DNA from: Sulfuricurvum sp. | Lineage (GTDB): Bacteria > Campylobacterota > Campylobacteria > Campylobacterales > Sulfurimonadaceae | NCBI GenBank assembly: GCA_003245815.1 | Contig: QKCD01000131.1 | Span: 1 to 54,782 of the forward strand | Reading direction: 5' to 3' | DNA: 54,782 nt | Part shown: one piece after another, positions 7,965-16,459 of the stretch | Layout of the letters: every line of letters begins with the position of its first letter | Numbering within the stretch: position 1 is the first letter of the stretch | The notes under the pieces: generated by a model | Told to the model about the DNA's origin: nothing | Database searches by the model: none | Seen by the model: only the letters and a program-made list of their open reading frames with translations | Position numbers and translations under genes: made by a program

Positions 7965-9422
7965 GTGCAATATCTTGTGAAATTGGTCAAAAACACCCCT
8001 GCGGTGATCCTGCTCTTTTGGCTCGTCTTTACGGGGACCCTGGTCTATGAAGCCCTGGCCGTGACGAAGAGTGTTCTCAATGCCGGCAGTCTGCAGGAGG
8101 TGATCGTACCGCATGTCGATGCGCTGATTCTCGTGGTATTGATGTTCTTCGTCATGCGCGAGCTCGGGCGCCGCCACCGGCATCTCGATACCTCGAAACG
8201 TTCGCTGCAGGCGATGATCGACAATATCCCCTATATCGTCTGGATGAAGGATGGCGAGGGGCGGTTCGTCAGTGTCAACGAAGGTTTTCTGAAGACGGTA
8301 GGGGAGGATTCCGCCGAGGCGGCGGTCGGTAAGAACGATTTCGACTTCTTTCCCGAAGAGATGGCCCGCAGCTACCTTCACGACGATGCGGAGGCGATCC
8401 GCTCCCGGCAGAAGAGAGAGCTCGAAGAGGAGACCCTGATCGACGGAAAGCACTACTGGGTGCACACCTACAAGACGCCGGTGTTCGATGCCGAAGGAGG
8501 GGTGATCGGCACGGTCGGGTTTGCCCGGGACGTGACCGTACAGAAAGAGGAGCAGTACAAACTGCAGCGCTTTATCGACCTGCAGCGCGATATCCTCATT
8601 CTGACCGACGGGAGGGAGCTGGACTTCGCCAACCGGGCGCTGCTCGACTTCTTCGGCTATGACTCCCTCGCGGCCTTCAAGAAGGATTACGACTGCATCT
8701 GCGACCGGTTCGTCGCCCATGACAATTTCTTCCATCTGGGAAAGGTGCGGCCCCAGGACGCCCACTGGATCGAAACGCTCTTAAGCATGAGGCCCGAAGC
8801 CCGGACCGTTTCAATGATTGACGCCGATAACGAGGCCCACGCCTTTACGGTCTCCATCAACAGTTTTGACGAGTCGGACCTCTACGTCGTCAGTTTCACC
8901 GATATCAGCAGCACGGTCATCGAAACGCTGGAGCTCAAAAGCCGCGTGCTGCACGACAACCTGACCGGGGCCTTCAACCGCGATTATTTCGAACACTATC
9001 ATGCGCTGACGATCGAACATTTCGCATCGCAGCAAAAGCGGTGCGCGATCCTCTTTTTCGACATCGACCACTTCAAGCAGGTCAACGACACCTACGGGCA
9101 CAATACCGGGGACCGGGTACTCAAGGAACTGGTCACCGTCGTCAAGCGTTTCAGCCGCCAGGGAGACGTCGTGATACGCTGGGGCGGCGAAGAGTTTCTG
9201 CTCCTGGTGCCGGCGGAGCGCCTGCATGACGCGGAAATCGTCGCCGAACATATCCGTGAAAAGGTCGAGACGCACTCTTTCCCCGGCGTACCGAACATCA
9301 CCTGCAGTTTCGGCGTGACCCTCTACGAAAGCGGCGAAGAGATCCGTGAGAGTATCGAACGGGCGGACCGTGCGCTTTACGAAGCGAAGCGCCAGGGACG
9401 CAACCGGGTTATCGGCCTTTAA
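7965..9422 (+). CDS. Membrane-anchored PAS-GGDEF diguanylate cyclase
   Basis: About 485 residues from the GTG at 7965, chosen because GGGGAGG ends 9 bp before it; a GTG at 7944 would add seven residues. Two membrane helices (about 11-33 and 53-70) enclose a short loop. A PAS domain follows (AMIDNIPYIVWMKDGEGRFV...DVTVQKEE), then a second weaker PAS-like region and a GGDEF domain from about 320. The active loop is GGEEF, preceded by RQGD as I-site at the proper five-residue distance. FFDIDHFKQVNDTYGH and DNLTGAFNRDYFE are intact, so activity is expected. It overlaps the convergent gene at 9419 by 4 bp. Confidence 0.88.
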   Translation: MQYLVKLVKNTPAVILLFWLVFTGTLVYEALAVTKSVLNAGSLQEVIVPHVDALILVVLMFFVMRELGRRHRHLDTSKRSLQAMIDNIPYIVWMKDGEGRFVSVNEGFLKTVGEDSAEAAVGKNDFDFFPEEMARSYLHDDAEAIRSRQKRELEEETLIDGKHYWVHTYKTPVFDAEGGVIGTVGFARDVTVQKEEQYKLQRFIDLQRDILILTDGRELDFANRALLDFFGYDSLAAFKKDYDCICDRFVAHDNFFHLGKVRPQDAHWIETLLSMRPEARTVSMIDADNEAHAFTVSINSFDESDLYVVSFTDISSTVIETLELKSRVLHDNLTGAFNRDYFEHYHALTIEHFASQQKRCAILFFDIDHFKQVNDTYGHNTGDRVLKELVTVVKRFSRQGDVVIRWGGEEFLLLVPAERLHDAEIVAEHIREKVETHSFPGVPNITCSFGVTLYESGEEIRESIERADRALYEAKRQGRNRVIGL

Positions 9423-9847
9423 CGGCGCGGTGACGCTCCCCGGCGTAGCAGCAGCCTGGGCATGGCGGCGAAAAGCAGAAGGGAGACGAGGTAGGCGCCC
9501 AGTGCGACGGGATCGCGGGAATCATAATAGTCGGCGATGGTCATGCCGCGCAGCGCCAGCACAAGAGTGAATTCGACGGCCAGCAGGAGGACGAAAGCGG
9601 TCAGGCCCGCAGCGACCGCGCCGGCCTTATCAAGTCCGGGATGGCGGCGGAGGATGAAACGCGCGGCGAAATAGATGACAACGAGCATCAGGGGCATCTC
9701 CAGCAGCTCCGCCGTACGTTCGTCCAGAAGCGGGAGCAGGAGCAGCACACGGATCGTGCCGAGCAGAAAGCCAGCGCCAAAGACGAGAAGGAAGTAGAGG
9801 ATCCCGGCCCGAAGCGGTTGCGGCAGCCGCCGTTCAGTCGCACTCAT
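9419..9847 (-). CDS. Four-helix integral membrane protein of unknown function
   Basis: 142 residues with four hydrophobic segments (roughly 15-41, 48-66, 74-99 and 113-133) separated by short charged loops and ending in an arginine-rich tail. I recognise no family. Its start overlaps the end of the HPt-protein gene by 14 bp on the same strand, so the two are probably translationally coupled and may act together. Confidence 0.65.
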   Translation of the reverse strand: MSATERRLPQPLRAGILYFLLVFGAGFLLGTIRVLLLLPLLDERTAELLEMPLMLVVIYFAARFILRRHPGLDKAGAVAAGLTAFVLLLAVEFTLVLALRGMTIADYYDSRDPVALGAYLVSLLLFAAMPRLLLRRGASPRR

Positions 9848-10292
9848 GGAGCCGTTTCAGGGCGTCGAGGCTGGCGTAGTGGTGCTCGAAAAGGAGATGC
9901 AGCGACGCGGCGTCGGAACACTGCTGCTGCTTCGCGTCCTCCTCCACAATTTGGGCGTAGGAGACGACCTCGTCGATGTTCAGCAGTGCGGCGACGCCGA
10001 CGATGGAGTGGGCGTAGAGGAGAATCTCCTTGCAGTCGCCGCGTCTGCGGGCATTGTCAAGGTTATCGAACATCACGGGAGTATCGCGGATATACTGACA
10101 GACGATATCACGCATCTCCGTATCATTGAAATTGATGCGCTTTTGGGCTTTTCGAAGGCGTTCACGCATGGAGGTGTCGTCGTAAAGGGCGGCGATTTCC
10201 CGGCGCTGGCGCCGCGAAGGGCGATCTGTTTCGAAAAGGCGCTTCAGAAGCGGCAGTCTGTTCCAATAGTGCGATAGCATCCGTCTTGACAT
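9834..10292 (-). CDS. HPt (histidine phosphotransfer)-domain protein
   Basis: 152 residues, soluble and helical, with an arginine-rich N-terminal third. The second half has the four-helix HPt pattern: LLYAHSIVGVAALLNIDEVVSYAQIVEED resembles the HPt consensus AHxLKGxAxxLG, with H95 as the candidate phosphohistidine. The usual lysine after the histidine is absent, so it may be divergent. Such proteins pass phosphate between receiver domains. No kinase is adjacent; receivers in this window are at 24552 and 54222. AGAGGG precedes the ATG, with TATAAT further upstream. It overlaps the membrane-protein gene downstream. Confidence 0.65.
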   Translation of the reverse strand: MSRRMLSHYWNRLPLLKRLFETDRPSRRQRREIAALYDDTSMRERLRKAQKRINFNDTEMRDIVCQYIRDTPVMFDNLDNARRRGDCKEILLYAHSIVGVAALLNIDEVVSYAQIVEEDAKQQQCSDAASLHLLFEHHYASLDALKRLHECD

Positions 10293-10365
10293 CCCTCTGT
10301 GATAAAGCGAAATTATAGCGAAGTGCTTTAACCCGATGATTAACCGTCAGCCGATTCGGGTTTCT

Positions 10366-11619
10366 TTAAGAAGCTGTCGTTCCGCCCAGGTGCCCGGCCA
10401 GAAAACCGCTGGCGAAGGACCACTGCAGGTTGTAGCCGCCGCAGGGGCCGTCGAGGTCCATCACCTCGCCGCAGAAATAGAGTCCCGCCAAGAGGCGGCT
10501 CTCCATCGTCTCGGGGCGGATCTCCTTGAGGGAGACACCGCCGCGGGTGATCATCGCCATCTTGAAACCGTCGTGTCCCGTCACGGTGAGCGGAGTCCAG
10601 GCCAGGAGTTTGACGAGCTTCTCCCGGACGCTGCCCGGCAGGCGGTTGAAGCGGCTATCGGGATCGGCGCCGGCAAGGGTGCAGAGCTCCCGCGCGACCG
10701 AAGCGGGAAGCAGGGTCTCCGCCAGCTGCAGCGTCGTGCATTCGGGCCGGGCGGCCATGGTCTCCCTAAAATGCCGCAGGATGGCGTCTTCGTTCATGCC
10801 GCCGGTCATGTTGACCAGCAGCGGCACCTCGCCGTACTGGCGCAGCAGGGGCGTCACCTCCCGGGCGAAATCGAGGACGACGGGGCCGCGGATACCGCTC
10901 TTGGTGAAAATCATGTCCCCCGATGCCCGCAGCTTTTTCGCCTTTTTCAGGTCGACGCGCACTTCCGCCCTGGGGATCGTGTCGGCACGGCACGCTTCCA
11001 CCCAGGTCTCTTTCGTATGCAGCGGCATCATCGCCGGTGCGAGTTCCGTGACGTTGTGGCCTGCGGCTTCGGCCATGCCGTATCCGTCCCCTTCGGCTCC
11101 CAGCTGCGGGTAGCCCAGGCCGCCCGTGGCGATGATGACGCGGGATGCGCGGTAGGTGGCGTCGGCGGTGGCGACCCCACTTACCCGGCTGCCGTCGTGT
11201 TCGAGGGTGAGGACCCGCTGCGAGCAGCGCACCTCGACGCCGGCTCGGGCCATCTCATCCTCCAGGGCGGCGATAATGCTCATGGCGTTGTGTCCGACGG
11301 GAAAGACGCGGTAGCCGTCGGGGGCGTGACTCTCGACGCCGATCTCGGCGAAGAAGGCCATCAGAGCCCTGTGGTCGAGGGCCGTGAGGGCAGGGGTCAT
11401 GAAACGGCCATGGCGGCCGAAACGCTCCATAAAGGCGTCGTTGGGGAGGGTGTTGGTCAGGTTGCATCGGCCGCCCCCCGTCGCCTTGAGCTTGGCGCCC
11501 ACCTTTGCGAGTTTTTCGAGGAGCAGGACGCGGTTGCCGCGGCGCGCGGCGGTGACGGCGGCCATCATGCCTGCCGCGCCGGCGCCGACGACGATAAGAT
11601 CATAGGAGCTGTTTTGCAT
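10366..11619 (-). CDS. HI0933/BaiN-family flavoprotein (NAD(P)/FAD-dependent oxidoreductase)
   Basis: 417 residues. The N terminus has the FAD motif GAGAAG, an acid at LLLEK, and the family signature GAKLKATGGGRCNLTN. Later come IIATGGLGYPQLGAEGDGYGMAEAAGH and, at the C terminus, LYFCGEVMDLDGPCGGYNLQWSFASG, the family's second signature. Size and layout are normal for the HI0933/YhiN group, whose substrates are mostly unknown. It lies 20 bp behind the FhlB-like gene on the same strand. There is no Shine-Dalgarno sequence, but TATAAT (minus strand, 11625-11630) lies 5 bp before the ATG, so a separate leaderless transcript is possible. Confidence 0.85.
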   Translation of the reverse strand: MQNSSYDLIVVGAGAAGMMAAVTAARRGNRVLLLEKLAKVGAKLKATGGGRCNLTNTLPNDAFMERFGRHGRFMTPALTALDHRALMAFFAEIGVESHAPDGYRVFPVGHNAMSIIAALEDEMARAGVEVRCSQRVLTLEHDGSRVSGVATADATYRASRVIIATGGLGYPQLGAEGDGYGMAEAAGHNVTELAPAMMPLHTKETWVEACRADTIPRAEVRVDLKKAKKLRASGDMIFTKSGIRGPVVLDFAREVTPLLRQYGEVPLLVNMTGGMNEDAILRHFRETMAARPECTTLQLAETLLPASVARELCTLAGADPDSRFNRLPGSVREKLVKLLAWTPLTVTGHDGFKMAMITRGGVSLKEIRPETMESRLLAGLYFCGEVMDLDGPCGGYNLQWSFASGFLAGHLGGTTAS

Positions 11620-11639
11620 GCGGCATTATAGCGCGAAGG

Positions 11640-11909
11640 TCAGGGTGCCGGGTTTTCGGGCGTTTCGCGGGTCGTGTTATATAGAAAAATAAATACTTCC
11701 ACGACGGCCTTGTAGAGGTTTTCTGGGATCTCGCGGTCGAGCTCAACCTGGGCCAGGAGTTCGACGAGGTCCGCGTCTTCACGGATCGGGAGGTGGTGGA
11801 GTTCGGCGATCCGGATGATCTTCTCCGCGACCGTTCCCTGCCCCTTGGCAGTCACCCGCGGCGCGGCGTCTTTTTCCCGTTCGTACCGCAGCGCAACGGC
11901 TTTTTTCAT
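11640..11909 (-). CDS. FhlB-type protein (FlhB C-terminal-domain homologue)
   Basis: 89 residues resembling the cytoplasmic C-terminal domain of the flagellar export gate FlhB: KAVALRYEREKDAAPRVTAKGQGTVAEKIIRIAELHHLPIREDADLVELLAQVELDREIPENLYKAV is the expected pattern. It starts after the position of the NPTH autocleavage site. Stand-alone copies are called FhlB. Its start overlaps the end of the FliK-like gene (ATGA type, 4 bp), which fits a joint role in hook-length or export-substrate switching. Confidence 0.85.
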   Translation of the reverse strand: MKKAVALRYEREKDAAPRVTAKGQGTVAEKIIRIAELHHLPIREDADLVELLAQVELDREIPENLYKAVVEVFIFLYNTTRETPENPAP

Positions 11910-12838
11910 GTCCGCACCTCGAATCCCGTATCGCTGCGGCCGTCGCTTCCGTACCCTTCGGCGGAGCGCTTCGAACCGTCGCGGGCGGAGATCTCGATGG
12001 TGTCGGATACAAGGCCCGCGCGGCGCAGCGCGGCGCGCAGTGCGGGGAGCTGTCCGCGCAGCAGGCCGACCAGCGCTTCTGACTCCGCATGAGCCCGGAC
12101 CGTAACGTGGGTGTCGTCGGCAAGGGAGATCAGCAACTGCAATACGCCGAACGCCTTCAGGCGCAGTTCGACGCGGCAGTGGTAGGTGCGTTCCTTGCCC
12201 CTGCGGAAGGCGAGCGACCCCTCTTCGAGAAGGTCCCAGGCGTAGGGGAAGTAGAGGACGGAGGCGTCGGAAAGGTAGGAGTAGAGCTGGTGGTAGTCGA
12301 TCTGCAGCAGCAGCCGCTCCGCCTGACGGAGCATGTCGCTGCTGCCGGGGGTATCGGAGTGCTGCAGCGCCTGGCGAAGCTGCAGAAGCAGGGCCTTGAC
12401 GTCGTCGGCGAAGGAGCTCTCCCCGATCCGGGCCGCCGCAAGGAGTTTTGATTCGAGGAAGACGCCCGAGTCGGAAAGCTGCCGTTTCAGCCCCGCGGCG
12501 GAGGTGATGCCGTGGTCAAGATAGGCCTGGAGCTTCGCATGAAGCTCCGAAAAAGCCGCTTCGGAACGGAGGTTCTGGAGAAGGCTTCCCAGGGTATCGG
12601 TGAAGCTCCCCAGCTGCCTGAAAGCGGGGCTGTTTCGCAGAAGGTCCAGCAGCAGGGTGTCGGACTGCCGGCTCTCGAGGGCTTTGCCCGTCAACAGGGC
12701 GAGGAGCTGATCGAGACCTTTGACGCTGTTGAGCAGTTCGAGTTGCTCGGGGGTGGCGTGGCGGAGCGCCTCCTGCAGGGCTCTGTTGCTGTGGGGAAAG
12801 AGGAGTTGGAGCCGCTGCTCGGAAGTTGGGGTGATCAT
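11906..12838 (-). CDS. Flagellar hook-length control protein FliK-like
   Basis: 310 residues with a leucine/glutamine-rich helical N-terminal two thirds and a C-terminal domain (about 205-285) containing HCRVELRLKAFGVLQLLISLADDTHVTVRAHAESEALVGLLRGQLPALRAALRRAGL. That matches the FliK C-terminal domain, which interacts with FlhB to switch export from hook to filament. The assignment rests on this domain plus the FhlB-like gene overlapping downstream. The N-terminal part is divergent, as usual for FliK. No flagellar promoter was identified with confidence upstream. Confidence 0.75.
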   Translation of the reverse strand: MITPTSEQRLQLLFPHSNRALQEALRHATPEQLELLNSVKGLDQLLALLTGKALESRQSDTLLLDLLRNSPAFRQLGSFTDTLGSLLQNLRSEAAFSELHAKLQAYLDHGITSAAGLKRQLSDSGVFLESKLLAAARIGESSFADDVKALLLQLRQALQHSDTPGSSDMLRQAERLLLQIDYHQLYSYLSDASVLYFPYAWDLLEEGSLAFRRGKERTYHCRVELRLKAFGVLQLLISLADDTHVTVRAHAESEALVGLLRGQLPALRAALRRAGLVSDTIEISARDGSKRSAEGYGSDGRSDTGFEVRT

Positions 12839-12942
12839 CGTGCCGCCTGGTCCCGTTTTGGAATCCTATAGTGTAGCACATGCCGGGAGGTGCGTAATAT
12901 ATTGTTTAATATTAAGACACTGCTTCTTAAGCTGCGAATGCC

Positions 12943-12948
12943 TATAAT
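12943..12948 (+). promoter_or_regulatory. Likely -10 element for the DUF3754 gene
   Basis: TATAAT lies 32 bp before the ATG at 12981, in the AT-rich gap between the divergent FliK-like and DUF3754 genes. Confidence 0.45.
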
Positions 12949-12980
12949 AGGGGATATCAACCGGTGGGGGCGCAGAGAGC

Positions 12981-14168
12981 ATGGTACAGGAAGGGATCAC
13001 CTACGACGACGCGATTCTGGAGCGTTTTATCCCGGTCGACTACGACGAGCTGACGGAGGAGTTGGCGACGACGGGGGCGAATCCCGAGATGCTGGCGCGC
13101 TTTGCGGAGCTGCTGCGCGTGCATTACCATGAGCGGTTTCACCACCTCCTCGTCGGCCTCAAGCGGGCCTATCGTCCCTTCGACCCCGACAGTGAGTACG
13201 TCACGCTGCAGCGCTACTCGGACACGGAGTATCGGGAGATGGAGGAGCGCTTCCTTGCCGAGGCGGCGAAGCTGGCGAACCACGCCAATTTCGAGGCGCT
13301 GACCCAGGAGAGCCTCAACGCGGCGGTCAACGAGACTTCCCCCTACGGCGTGGAGGTCAGCGTCGACCTCGGGGCCTTCGGGGCGATGCAGCTCTTTTTC
13401 CGCGGCAGCTCCCTGCGGCGTGAGCAGAAGCGCACCGCTCGCAGCCTCTACCTGAAAAAGGAGCTGATCGCGACACCCGTCTATCGGCGCCTGTTGATGG
13501 TTTTCCGACTCGGGTCGGAGCGCCGCATCTACCTCAAGCTCTTCAAGGAGATCCCCGCCAGCGACCTGGAGATGCTCTTTCCCAACACGAAGGTCAAGAT
13601 CGCCTTTATCGACAAGATCAAGCTCGCCGTCACCGGCGGGGGCGGCACGATCGGCGGGGCGATGACCCTGGTAGGGAAACTCGCCTCCTCCCTCGACCCT
13701 ATGGCGCTGCTCGGGGCACTGGGGGCCTTTGCCGCGATCCTCTGGCGCCAGGTCAGCGCCGTCTTCAGCCACCGCGTCAAGTACATGGCGCGGCTGGCGC
13801 AGAACCTCTACTTCTACAACCTCGATAACAACGCGGGGGTCCTGTCGCATCTCGTCGCGATGGCCGAGGCCGAGGAGTGCAAGGAGGCGCTGCTTGCCTA
13901 CGCCTTTTTGCTGCGCAGCGGGAGCGGCATGACGCTCGAAGCGCTCGACGGGGCGATCGAAGCGTATATCGGCAGCCGTTTCGACGTGGCGATCGACTTC
14001 GAGATCGCGGACGCGGCGGGCAAGCTTAAGGCACTGGGCCTCGTCACGGAGGAGGAAGGGCGTCTGCACGCAGTCGGCATGGACGCGGCGCTGGAGATCC
14101 TGCAACGCGGCGCGACGCCGCTGTCTGAATATGCTACAATCGGTGCAACCAACCGAAAAGGAGCGTGA
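12981..14168 (+). CDS. DUF3754 (TMEM143-like) protein
   Basis: 395 residues. The central pattern YLKLFKEIPASDLEMLFPNTKVKIAFIDKIKL followed by a glycine-rich and hydrophobic region (GGGGTIGGAMTLVG, then MALLGALGAFAAILWRQV) is typical of DUF3754, the family of human TMEM143. One or two membrane segments lie at about 215-265. The function of the family is unknown; a membrane role is the most one can say. The stop overlaps the ATG of the Hcp/Sel1 gene (TGATG), so the two are likely coupled. Confidence 0.8.
   Translation: MVQEGITYDDAILERFIPVDYDELTEELATTGANPEMLARFAELLRVHYHERFHHLLVGLKRAYRPFDPDSEYVTLQRYSDTEYREMEERFLAEAAKLANHANFEALTQESLNAAVNETSPYGVEVSVDLGAFGAMQLFFRGSSLRREQKRTARSLYLKKELIATPVYRRLLMVFRLGSERRIYLKLFKEIPASDLEMLFPNTKVKIAFIDKIKLAVTGGGGTIGGAMTLVGKLASSLDPMALLGALGAFAAILWRQVSAVFSHRVKYMARLAQNLYFYNLDNNAGVLSHLVAMAEAEECKEALLAYAFLLRSGSGMTLEALDGAIEAYIGSRFDVAIDFEIADAAGKLKALGLVTEEEGRLHAVGMDAALEILQRGATPLSEYATIGATNRKGA
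14132..14140 (+). promoter_or_regulatory. Extended -10 element inside the DUF3754 tail, for the Sel1/Hcp gene
   Basis: TGCTACAAT has the TG-n-TACAAT form of an extended -10 and lies 27 bp before the ATG at 14168. The downstream genes may therefore have a promoter of their own. Confidence 0.45.
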
Positions 14169-14845
14169 TGAAACGGCTGATAATCGTCACGGCACTCGTT
14201 GCTTCCCTCTACGCGGAGATGACTGAAACGCTGCGGGAAGCCTGCAAGAACGGAGAAGGTGCGGCGTGCAGCCGCCTGGGGATGATCCATGCCAAGGGAG
14301 AAGGGGTGCCGCGTGACTACCGGAAGGCCGTGGCAGCGTTTGAAACGGCGTGTCAGCTTAAAGAGGCGGATGCGTGCAACCGGGCAGGCATGCTTTATGC
14401 GGAGGGTCTCGTCGGCGAGAGGGACTATGGTGAGGCGGCGAAGTGGTACGAAAAGTCCTGCAGCCTCGGAAACGGGGAGGGGTGCGGAATGCTGGGGATT
14501 TTCCATGCCAACGGGCTTGGATTGGAGCGCAACGACGCCCTTGCCGTCGGCCGTTACGCGCAAAGCTGCGATCTCGGGTTCGCACCGGGGTGTGTCACCC
14601 TGGGCCTGCTCTATGCCAAGGGGATGGGAATCAAGAAGAGCCTTGCCAAAGCCGCCGGTTATTTTGTCCGGGGGTGTGAACTCGGCGATAAGGAAGGGTG
14701 CCTGACCGCCGGTGTGATGCATGAGAAGGGGATGGGGGTACGCCGGGACTATAGCCGCGCGGCAACTTACTACGACAAAGCGTGCGCTATGGGCTTCGAA
14801 AACGCCTGCGAAGCCTCCAGGAAGCTTCAGGCAATGAGCCGTTGA
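14168..14845 (+). CDS. Exported cysteine-rich Sel1-repeat protein (Hcp-like)
   Basis: 225 residues: a signal peptide (MKRLIIVTALVASLYA), then about five Sel1-like repeats of ~36 residues. Each repeat has a pair of cysteines seven residues apart (for example CQLKEADAC, CSLGNGEGC, CDLGFAPGC, CELGDKEGC), which in the Helicobacter cysteine-rich proteins form one disulfide per repeat. Such proteins are periplasmic or secreted and act in protein-protein contact. AAAAGGAG precedes the ATG at 14168 and decides the start over the GTG at 14165. It overlaps the DUF3754 stop. Confidence 0.88.
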   Translation: MKRLIIVTALVASLYAEMTETLREACKNGEGAACSRLGMIHAKGEGVPRDYRKAVAAFETACQLKEADACNRAGMLYAEGLVGERDYGEAAKWYEKSCSLGNGEGCGMLGIFHANGLGLERNDALAVGRYAQSCDLGFAPGCVTLGLLYAKGMGIKKSLAKAAGYFVRGCELGDKEGCLTAGVMHEKGMGVRRDYSRAATYYDKACAMGFENACEASRKLQAMSR

Positions 14846-14855
14846 AACGCAACAA

Positions 14856-15278
14856 ATGATGAAACGGTTTGGTCTGGCACTCATACTGCTGCTATGCGGC
14901 GCTGCTGCCGGGTTTGGGCAGGAACCCCGCTACGGCGTGGAGGATGAGATCGTTGCTACGGTCCTTGAAAGCAGCGCCAAAGAGGTCAGTAAGGCGATCA
15001 CCCGCGTCGTCAACGTCACGCTGCGGGTCGCGGTGGAGGAGGTTCTTTTCACACAGCATGGCCTGGAACAGGGCACGGCGCTCTGCGTGATCTACACCCG
15101 GCACGGCTACGGCGACGAGCCTCCGGAACCGCCGCTCTACGTAAAGGGGCAGCGGCTGCGAATGCAGCTGCAGCCTTTTGAAAGCGGCCGCTGCTACCGT
15201 GCGGCCTTCGCCACGGGCAGTTTTGAGCTGCTCGAATCCCAACCTGACACAAGGAGTCGTACCGATGCAACCCAATGA
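14856..15278 (+). CDS. Exported protein of unknown function
   Basis: 140 residues with a signal peptide (MMKRFGLALILLLCGAAAGFG) and a soluble part that begins with a helical, valine-rich stretch (EIVATVLESSAKEVSKAI). Two cysteines are present in the mature part (ALCVIY and GRCYRA). I recognise no family. The start is either ATG at 14856 or 14859; no strong ribosome site is visible. The end overlaps the start of the membrane-protein gene by 14 bp. Confidence 0.6.
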   Translation: MMKRFGLALILLLCGAAAGFGQEPRYGVEDEIVATVLESSAKEVSKAITRVVNVTLRVAVEEVLFTQHGLEQGTALCVIYTRHGYGDEPPEPPLYVKGQRLRMQLQPFESGRCYRAAFATGSFELLESQPDTRSRTDATQ

Positions 15279-15582
15279 AAACCCAAACGATCCCCGGGAC
15301 GTTTCCGTCGCAACGCTGATCAAGAGCGTCGCCACGCTGGGCGGGGTGATCCTGCTCGGCCTTGTCGTCGTCAGCAAGTTTGAGAGTACATTCGCTTTTT
15401 CGGCGTCCCGGTGGACGGCGCTGGCGCTGCTCTTTTTCGGGGGAGTGCTCTGCGCCATCAAACTGGATGAGAAGCTTCTCTCCCGCGTGATCAAAAACGC
15501 CAAGCTCTCCGAAAACCTCTCGATCGGGCTCTGTATGCTTGCCGCCGCCGCGGTCCTCTACTTCGTCTGGGAGCTGCTGTAG
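15265..15582 (+). CDS. Small membrane protein, three hydrophobic segments
   Basis: 105 residues from the ATG at 15265, chosen because AAGGAG lies 8 bp upstream; the open frame further upstream is shadow of the previous gene. After a polar asparagine/proline-rich start, three hydrophobic segments (about 18-38, 45-63 and 84-104) suggest an inner-membrane protein. No family is recognised. Its start lies inside the end of the exported-protein gene, so the pair is likely co-translated. Confidence 0.6.
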   Translation: MQPNENPNDPRDVSVATLIKSVATLGGVILLGLVVVSKFESTFAFSASRWTALALLFFGGVLCAIKLDEKLLSRVIKNAKLSENLSIGLCMLAAAAVLYFVWELL

Positions 15583-15589
15583 GAGATTT

Positions 15590-16273
15590 TCAGAAGAGCG
15601 TTCCCCGGGAGGCCCGCGCTATCAGACCCGCATCGTCGTTCGCAGGGACATTGACCCGGCTCGACACGGGGTACGCCTCCATCCACTCGCTGCTGCGCGG
15701 ATGCAGCAGACCACGCACCGCTTCGTATTCGTGAACCCCGCTGTCGAGCCATAACTTCCAGGACTCCCTGGGAATCATCACGGGCATACGGTTGTGGATC
15801 GTCTGCATCAGGTCGTTAGGCTCGGTGGTGATGATCGCCGAGGAGGTGACGATCTGCCCCGAATCGTTGTCGTACCACTCGTCCCAGACTGCCCCGAGGG
15901 CGAAGTAGCCCCCGTCGGCGGGATGGATCCAGTAGGGCTGCCGGTGCTTGCCGGAGCGCTGCCACTCGTAGAAGCCGTTGACGGGGACAAGGGCGCGCCG
16001 CCGTTCGAAGGAGGCACGGAACGTCGGTTTCTCGGCGACGCTCTCGGCCCTGGCATTGACGGGGCGCCGCCCGGCCTCCCTGGCCCAATGGGGAATAAGG
16101 CCGAAGGAGGTCATGGTATAGCGGCGGTCGTTCAGCAGGGCAGGCAGTTGCTGGGTGGGGGCGATGTTGTAGCGGGGCGTCAGGATGCCGATATCGTTGA
16201 CGAAATCGCCGAGAAAATCCCCGATATCACCGATGAAAAGGCCATCGGAGAAGAGAGCGACCCGTGCGCACAT
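15590..16273 (-). CDS. YedK/HMCES-type abasic-site DNA-protein crosslink protein (SRAP)
   Basis: 227 residues beginning MCAR, so that after removal of the first methionine Cys2 is the N-terminal residue that bonds to an abasic site in single-stranded DNA. Other SRAP signatures are RYNIAPTQ, FGLIPHWA, NARAES, VPVNGFYEW and TIHNRMPVMIP with the catalytic histidine. The protein shields abasic sites and helps resolve them. AAGGGGGAT precedes the ATG. It ends 7 bp from the convergent membrane-protein gene. No LexA-type site was recognised upstream. Confidence 0.9.
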   Translation of the reverse strand: MCARVALFSDGLFIGDIGDFLGDFVNDIGILTPRYNIAPTQQLPALLNDRRYTMTSFGLIPHWAREAGRRPVNARAESVAEKPTFRASFERRRALVPVNGFYEWQRSGKHRQPYWIHPADGGYFALGAVWDEWYDNDSGQIVTSSAIITTEPNDLMQTIHNRMPVMIPRESWKLWLDSGVHEYEAVRGLLHPRSSEWMEAYPVSSRVNVPANDDAGLIARASRGTLF

Positions 16274-16459
16274 CCGATCCCCCTTGTAGATAGAGTAGTA
16301 TATTTTAGCGACTTAAGTCGGACCCAGAGTTTTGTGTACTATAGCGGGTTTTCGCGCTTTCGGCATCGGATATGGCGTTGTGCAATGAATTGATATTGAT
16401 TAATAGAATCGCTTCATTTTAAATCAAAGAGAATGTTTGCGGGAGGACTTTACAGAGGG

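Noticed and set aside
10336-11631. 431-codon plus-strand frame opposite the HI0933-type gene
   Set aside because: It is an antisense shadow in GC-rich DNA, without ribosome site or motif; the minus-strand protein is a well-defined flavoprotein.
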